DNA from: Avena insularis
Taxonomy: Eukaryota > Streptophyta > Magnoliopsida > Poales > Poaceae
Assembly: GCA_023614405.1 (NCBI GenBank)
Contig: CM042691.1
Coordinates: 174,192,927-174,256,926 of the forward strand
Length of the DNA: 64,000 nucleotides
Direction: 5' to 3'
Shown here: piece after piece, positions 58,901 through 64,000 of the stretch
How the letters are laid out: each line of letters opens with the position of its first letter
How positions within the stretch are numbered: position 1 is the first letter of the stretch
The notes under the pieces: generated by a model
Database searches by the model: none
Told to the model about the DNA's origin: nothing
What the model saw: the letters and a program-made list of their open reading frames with translations, nothing else
Translations under genes and position numbers: made by a program

Positions 58901-61012
58901 TAGTTCATGAATTGTGTTGTTTCGTATGACGATTCACACCAACAAATTCAGTATCAAATACTTAAGAACCACATTGTTTAATAAGCAAAGAATATATCCA
59001 TAACATGTATATCATCTATATACTTAAGCTGAACAATTCTAGTCTTTTCTTTTCTGCCATATATTTATGAGATTCTCTTTCAGTATTTCCTTTTCTGTTT
59101 GAAAGAATCTATCAACATCAGTAGTGGAGCCACATACATGACGCATAGTCCAAAGCATGTATAGTTAAATACCAATGTCTTTGGACTTGCACTTTGAAGT
59201 AGGTCACCATCATCAAATGTTTGGTGTTCTTTCAAATTCCTTTCTTTAGTAATCTCTTGGTGTAGTAAACATTTTACCTACATCAAATATTCACCCTTAT
59301 CATGGATTTATCCATGATCAAGCTACTTTTAGCTTATAACGGTTAATCGCGAGTATAATGTTGCTCTCCAAAACCTTTTGGAGGATTAGGACAACTAGTG
59401 TCTCCAACCTTTTGCAAATTCTCATCAAATATGAGAACATGACTTTTGCCATATTATACTCTATCATGTTGCAACCAAAACTTCGTTTTAGATATCATAA
59501 TATGTTCCACACATCATGGTTTCTGAAACAACTCTTTCAAATCCTAGATAACCTTGATATTAAGACAATTCTTTGAATATCAAGAATCATGGAGACAAAC
59601 ATGATACTCATACACTAACTCTTGGAATTTTCACTCTTGATTTAATACCAATTATTAAACTTCATGGAGTAACCGGAACTTACTGAAAGTTTGCAATAGG
59701 ACTTTTAAACTTTAGATTAACACTTCAAAACAATACGATACCAGTTCATAAAGTAACTAGCCAGAATTCTATAGTTCTATCATCTCAATTAAAACTAAGC
59801 GCAAGGTGGTAAACGGATGCCAATGACTACAACAATTATGCAAATACACTTTGATTTAATTTATGATAAATAGTGTTCAACTTTTAATCATATTGCCGTT
59901 GAACTCCCACTCAAAACAATATCCCTCACATTGTTTTAGTGATCACATGAACCAAATCCACCACATCAAAACCGATCATCACGAGAGTTGATGTAGCTTC
60001 AATGGCGAACAATCAACATGTTCATCATATATACTATATGACTCATGCTTTACCTTTCGGTGATCCGTGTTCCGAGACCATATGCATACATGCTAGGCTC
60101 GTCAAGATCAAACCTTAGCTTCCGCATGAGCAAATCTGGCTTGCTCACGTTGTATACACTCGCAGAATCTAACACACCCGATCATCACGTGGTGCTTCGA
60201 AACAACGAGCTTTAGCAACGGTGCTAACTAAGGATGAACACTTTAAAACTTGAAATTGTGTGCTTGAGGGATCATCTTATAATGCTACCATCGTAAACTA
60301 AGCAATACAAGATGCATAAAAGGATTAACATCACATGCAATTCATAATATGTGATATGATATGGCCTTTATTCTTTGTGCTTCTGATCTCCATCTTCAAG
60401 CACGAACATGATCTCCATCATCACCGGCATTGCATCAAGGTCAATGATGCTGCTCCATGGTTGTCTTCCACCAGCTTCAACTATTACAACTACTTTGAAT
60501 AGACACGCGGGTCTTAACAGAATTTAAAGAAAACCATATGGCTCCTGCCGGTTGCCAACTTACAATAAGGAACATTGCATACATTAAATATAATCACAAT
60601 CATGGCCATATCACATCACAGCACACCCCTGCAAAACAAAGTTAGACGCCTCTAATTTTCTTTGCATATTTTACGTGGTTTGGGGCTTTCAATAAGTGTC
60701 GTTCTAACTTACAAACAAGAACCACAACATTGATACTAGTATTGTCAATCACCCGTTGTAAATTGAATCTTAACTATGTTGGGAGAAACAGGCACCCGCA
60801 AAGCCACTTATGCAATACAAGTTGCATGTCAAGCGTGGAGCAAGTCTCATGAACGATGCCATGTAAGGTTTAGCCCGGGCCGCTTCATCCCACCATCCCG
60901 CAAGATGCAAAGTACACAAGAAGCAATCGACAACAAAAGCATCAACGCCCACAATGACCATTGTGTTCTACTCGTGCAACAGATCTACATATAGACACGG
61001 CTCTGATACCAC
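55995..61012 (-). pseudogene. Decayed Copia polyprotein region of element E
   Basis: Read on the minus strand, recognisable pieces appear in Copia order: an integrase C-terminal segment near 58060-57960 (a TPYKVMVWDKTQ remnant of the usual 'TPYEIWTGKKPS'), the start of reverse transcriptase at 57600-57470 (AMMSPDSVKWLETIKS), the RT catalytic region at about 57025-56985 (VEDILLIGNDV, normally YVDD), and RNase H at about 56385-56335 (STTKAKYMTA). Stops and frameshifts are everywhere; no frame exceeds ~65 codons. Gag is not recognisable between 58100 and 60990. The PPT (55995-56003) and primer site bound the region. Confidence 0.75.
60999..61011 (-). other. Primer binding site of element E (initiator-Met tRNA)
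   Basis: Minus-strand TGGTATCAGAGCC, one base after the 5' LTR end at 61013. Confidence 0.92.
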
Positions 61013-62880
61013 TGTAGGGGTTCGTAGCATGGAAAACAAAAAATTTCTACCGCATGCACACAAACAAGCCAAGATCTATCTACTAGATTGTAGCAACGAG
61101 TCGATAGAGGAACTCACCCTCGAAGATTCCAAAGCGGTTAACGAGAGCAGATTCTCGTGGGTGATGTAGTCGTACACTTGCCAATCTCAAGATCGCGTAG
61201 ACGATCCTTCCAACGCTATGTTCCGGCAGCGCTTCCGCAGTCGGTCACACGTTCGGTACTAGATGAAGACCTTCCTCTCCCTTGTTCCAGCAGGCAGCGG
61301 AGGTTGTAGCACTCTCCTCGCGATTCCGGCAGCACGACGGCGTGGTACCGGAAGTAGAGGGGAGATCTCGCAGGGCTTCGCCTTAAGCCGAAGCGAGTAT
61401 GGTGGATTAGGGTTTCCCAGAAAACTAGGGTTTAGAGATCCGGGAGGAGGAGGAAGTGTTGGCGGCGGCTAAGGCGGCGACAACGGACCGGCGGCGGCGC
61501 TGGCGGCGGCGGCTCGTGGAGAGGGCTTGGAACTTGTGTTGTTTGGGGCATCCCTCCCCCTCTATTTATGAGAGGGAGGGGCAGCCTTGGGAGGGGTGGG
61601 TTTGAATCCAAACCCAAACCCAAGTTGGATTGAGAGAAGGACTTGTTTCTTCTCCCACTAGGAAACCATTGTTCCAGTTTGACTTTTCAAACTTCCCGTT
61701 TGACTTTCAATTTAGAGTTTTATTTCTCTCTTGCATATGCCAACACCAAGTGACCTTGGAAATGATCCAATCATTCCACTTACCCATGACACATTCATGG
61801 ACCATTCTCCTTTCGGACCGGTGAACCTTCTAGACCCTTCTAGAACCTCTCCGATGAAATCATCGGAAACTTTCCCGAACTCCGAAATAGGACTTTCATT
61901 ATATGAATCTTATTCTCCAGACCATTCCGGATCTCCTCGTGATATCCCGGATCCCATCCGAAACTCCGAACAATATTCGGTCTCTTACTAATCATTCCAT
62001 AACTACTCAACAACATCGAATCCTTAAGTGTGTCTCCCTACGGTTCATGAATTATGCGGACATGACCGAGACACTTCTCCGATCAATAACCAATAGAGGA
62101 ATCTGGAAATTCATATGGCTCCCACATATTTCTACGATTACTTTGTGATCGAATGAACCACTTACATACGATACCAATTTCCCTTTGTCTCACGATAGTT
62201 TACTTATCCGAGGTTTTGATCGTCGGTATCTCTGCATACCTAGTTCAACCTCGTTACCGATAAGTACTCTTTTCTCGTTCCCGTGATATGTGATCCCTTG
62301 TGAGCCAGTCACATGCTTGCAAGCTAATTGGATGACATTCCACCGAGAGGGCCCAGAGTATATCTCTCCGTCATATGGATGAACAAATCCCACTCTTGAT
62401 CCATGTGCCTCAACCCATACTTTCCAAACACTCAATGCCACCTTTATAGCCACCTAGTTACGATGTGGTGTTTGATGTCATCAAAGCATCCTTCCGGTGA
62501 TGGTGATTAACATGATCTCATGGTCAAAGGAATTAGGTTACTATGTATCAGAAAGCTTATAGCAAATGAACTATATTAAATGACTTGATCTTTATGCTAC
62601 ACTTAACTATAGGAGTATGTCCATCACATCATTCTCCTAATTATATGACCTTGTTGTTAATAACATCTCTATGTTCATGATCAGGAAACCATGATCATAT
62701 ATTAACCAACAAGCTAGTTTAACAGGAGGCTTTACTAGGGACTCTTTTATGTTTTACAAATCACACAAGTATTAATGTTTCCGGTTAATACAATTATAGC
62801 ATGGTATGTAAACATTTATCATAAGTATGAAGATATGATAATAACCACTTTATTATTGCCTCTTGGGCATATCTCCAACA
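61013..62880 (-). repeat. 5' LTR of element E
   Basis: 1868 bp. Promoter side at 62880, minus-strand TATA-like box at 61561-61570, then a GC-rich leader (61260-61550). Ends at 61013 next to the primer site. Confidence 0.94.
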
Positions 62881-64000
62881 TCTAGGGTTGAAAGCCATGT
62901 TAACTCACACTCGATGGACATCCTGGTGGTGCCTTGGGTGCCAATGACCTGGTATGCCTTTCGTATGATTTTATGAGGGCATTGGGTGACATGCATGGGC
63001 TCCAGGAGATGTTTTCACATTTTTTAGATTTTTTTTGGTGCTTCCAATAAAACGGCGAAACCCGCCGATGGCCGCGACAAAGCAATGGTTGGTGCAATCT
63101 TGGACCCAGGCATGCATCCATCCTAGGTACCCCATGGGGCACCCCAAACCATTTTCCCTAAAAATTGAGAGTGTCTTATAGGGTACCCACAGTTAGAAAC
63201 CACATTATCAGGATATAACTCAAAAAATTACAGTATATTCTTGCACCACGAGATAAATACCAACCTCCCGGGAATGGCCATGCACCATGGTGTAGCATGC
63301 GTGAAAATTGCCTTGGCCCCCTGGGCGCGCCCTAATTTGTGCACCTCCTTTGTGAAAACACCGGTTTTTTTGGTCCATAAAATGGAAAGTCAAGATTTCT
63401 CCAAATGACCATGAAATATCTAGTTGGAGAAGTTGCTTGTGATGCCGAGAGGGAGCTAGGTGCCGGTTTTGGGCTCAATCTGTGGAGTGGTTCCATGTTA
63501 TGGATAGTGAGGGGGGAATCTAAGTTTGAAAGCCATGTTAGCTCACACTCGATGGACATCCTGGTGGTGCCTTGGGTGCCAAATGACCTGGTATGCCTTG
63601 CTTATGATTTTATGAGGGCAGTGGGTCACATGCAAGGGCTTCGGGAGCTATTTTCACATTTTTTAGATTTTTTTAGATTTTGTTTGGTGCAGCCCAAAAA
63701 ACGGCGAAACCTGCCGACGGCCGCGGCAACGCAACATTCGGTGCAATCTTGGACCCAGGCATGCATCCAGCCTAGGTACCCCATGGGGCACCCCAAACCA
63801 TTTTTCACTGAAAATTTAGAGTGTCTTATAGGGTACCTACAGTTAGAAACCGTATTTACCGGGCCGTAACTCAAAAAAATATAGTATATGCTTGCACCAC
63901 GAGATAAATACCCACCTCCCGGCTAAGGCCATGCACCATGGTGTAGCATGCGTGAAAATTGCCTCGAGCCCCTGGGCACTCCCTAATCTTGCACCTCCTT
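62881..64000 (+). repeat. Satellite-like tandem array, block 3 (continues past the window)
   Basis: Resumes mid-unit after the tctag duplication. Anchors at 63331 and 63982 (period 651). Same internal order as block 1. The window ends inside a unit, so the array's length is unknown. Confidence 0.92.

Larger units (their letters stand above)
54121..62880 (-). mobile_element. Element E: minus-strand Copia retrotransposon (Angela/BARE-like), complete with LTRs
   Basis: LTRs 61013-62880 (5') and 54121-55994 (3') read TGTTGGAGATATGCCC…CGAACCCCTACA on the minus strand. The target duplication is tctag (54116-54120 and 62881-62885). If element and duplication are removed, satellite anchors 53919 and 63331 become 647 bases apart, exactly one unit, which confirms the insertion. 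Primer site 60999-61011, purine tract GTGGGAGAC at 55995-56003. The 5-kb interior is heavily decayed. Confidence 0.95.

Overview
This is a stretch of plant nuclear DNA from a large, repeat-rich genome, most likely a grass of subfamily Pooideae. The evidence is the dense nesting of LTR retrotransposons that use the initiator-Met tRNA primer site, LTR types typical of that group, a degraded copy of a gene family I recall as multi-copy in Triticeae-like grasses, and one host gene with the steep 5'-to-3' GC decline of grass genes. No bacterial, organellar, tRNA, rRNA or CRISPR feature was found.

Left third (1-25625) is a three-level nest. Element A is a plus-strand Ty3/gypsy chromovirus of Tekay/Del type. 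Its 5' LTR is cut by the window edge and by an old Copia LTR fragment. It has an extra ORF upstream of gag, a decayed gag-pol, and a 3.95-kb 3' LTR. Element B, a minus-strand, gag-only relative with 3.3-kb LTRs, sits inside A's gag with a perfect 5-bp duplication (catcg). Element C, a plus-strand non-coding element with 1.48-kb LTRs and two kinds of internal tandem repeat, sits inside one LTR of B with a 5-bp duplication (ggggg).

Middle (25626-37889): first a broken copy of a repeat-associated hypothetical grass gene, then the only convincing intact host gene. That gene has seven exons (27694-33345) and encodes a 934-residue Agenet/DUF724 protein. It is followed by a complete hAT element (33776-35978, 8-bp duplication ctggggtg) whose transposase is internally deleted, and a Reina-like gypsy fragment.

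Right part (37890-64000): a long gypsy-type LTR or LTR-like fragment broken by a 3.4-kb solo LTR of the B family; a Copia-like element whose LTR carries a cluster of near-palindromic CCGGTAGTACCGG motifs upstream of its TATA box; then two copies of that element's gag, each running at the same point into a tandem array of ~641-652-bp units. The array is broken by an LTR fragment plus an unidentified acidic reading frame, and by a complete minus-strand Copia element (54121-62880, 5-bp duplication tctag). It continues past the window end.

Most of the sequence is mobile-element debris of different ages. The least ordinary observations are the gag-satellite fusion repeated twice, the dense TGA(G/C)TCA sites inside element C, the palindrome cluster in the Copia-like LTR, the extra ORF of element A, and the apparently in-frame internal deletion in the hAT transposase.
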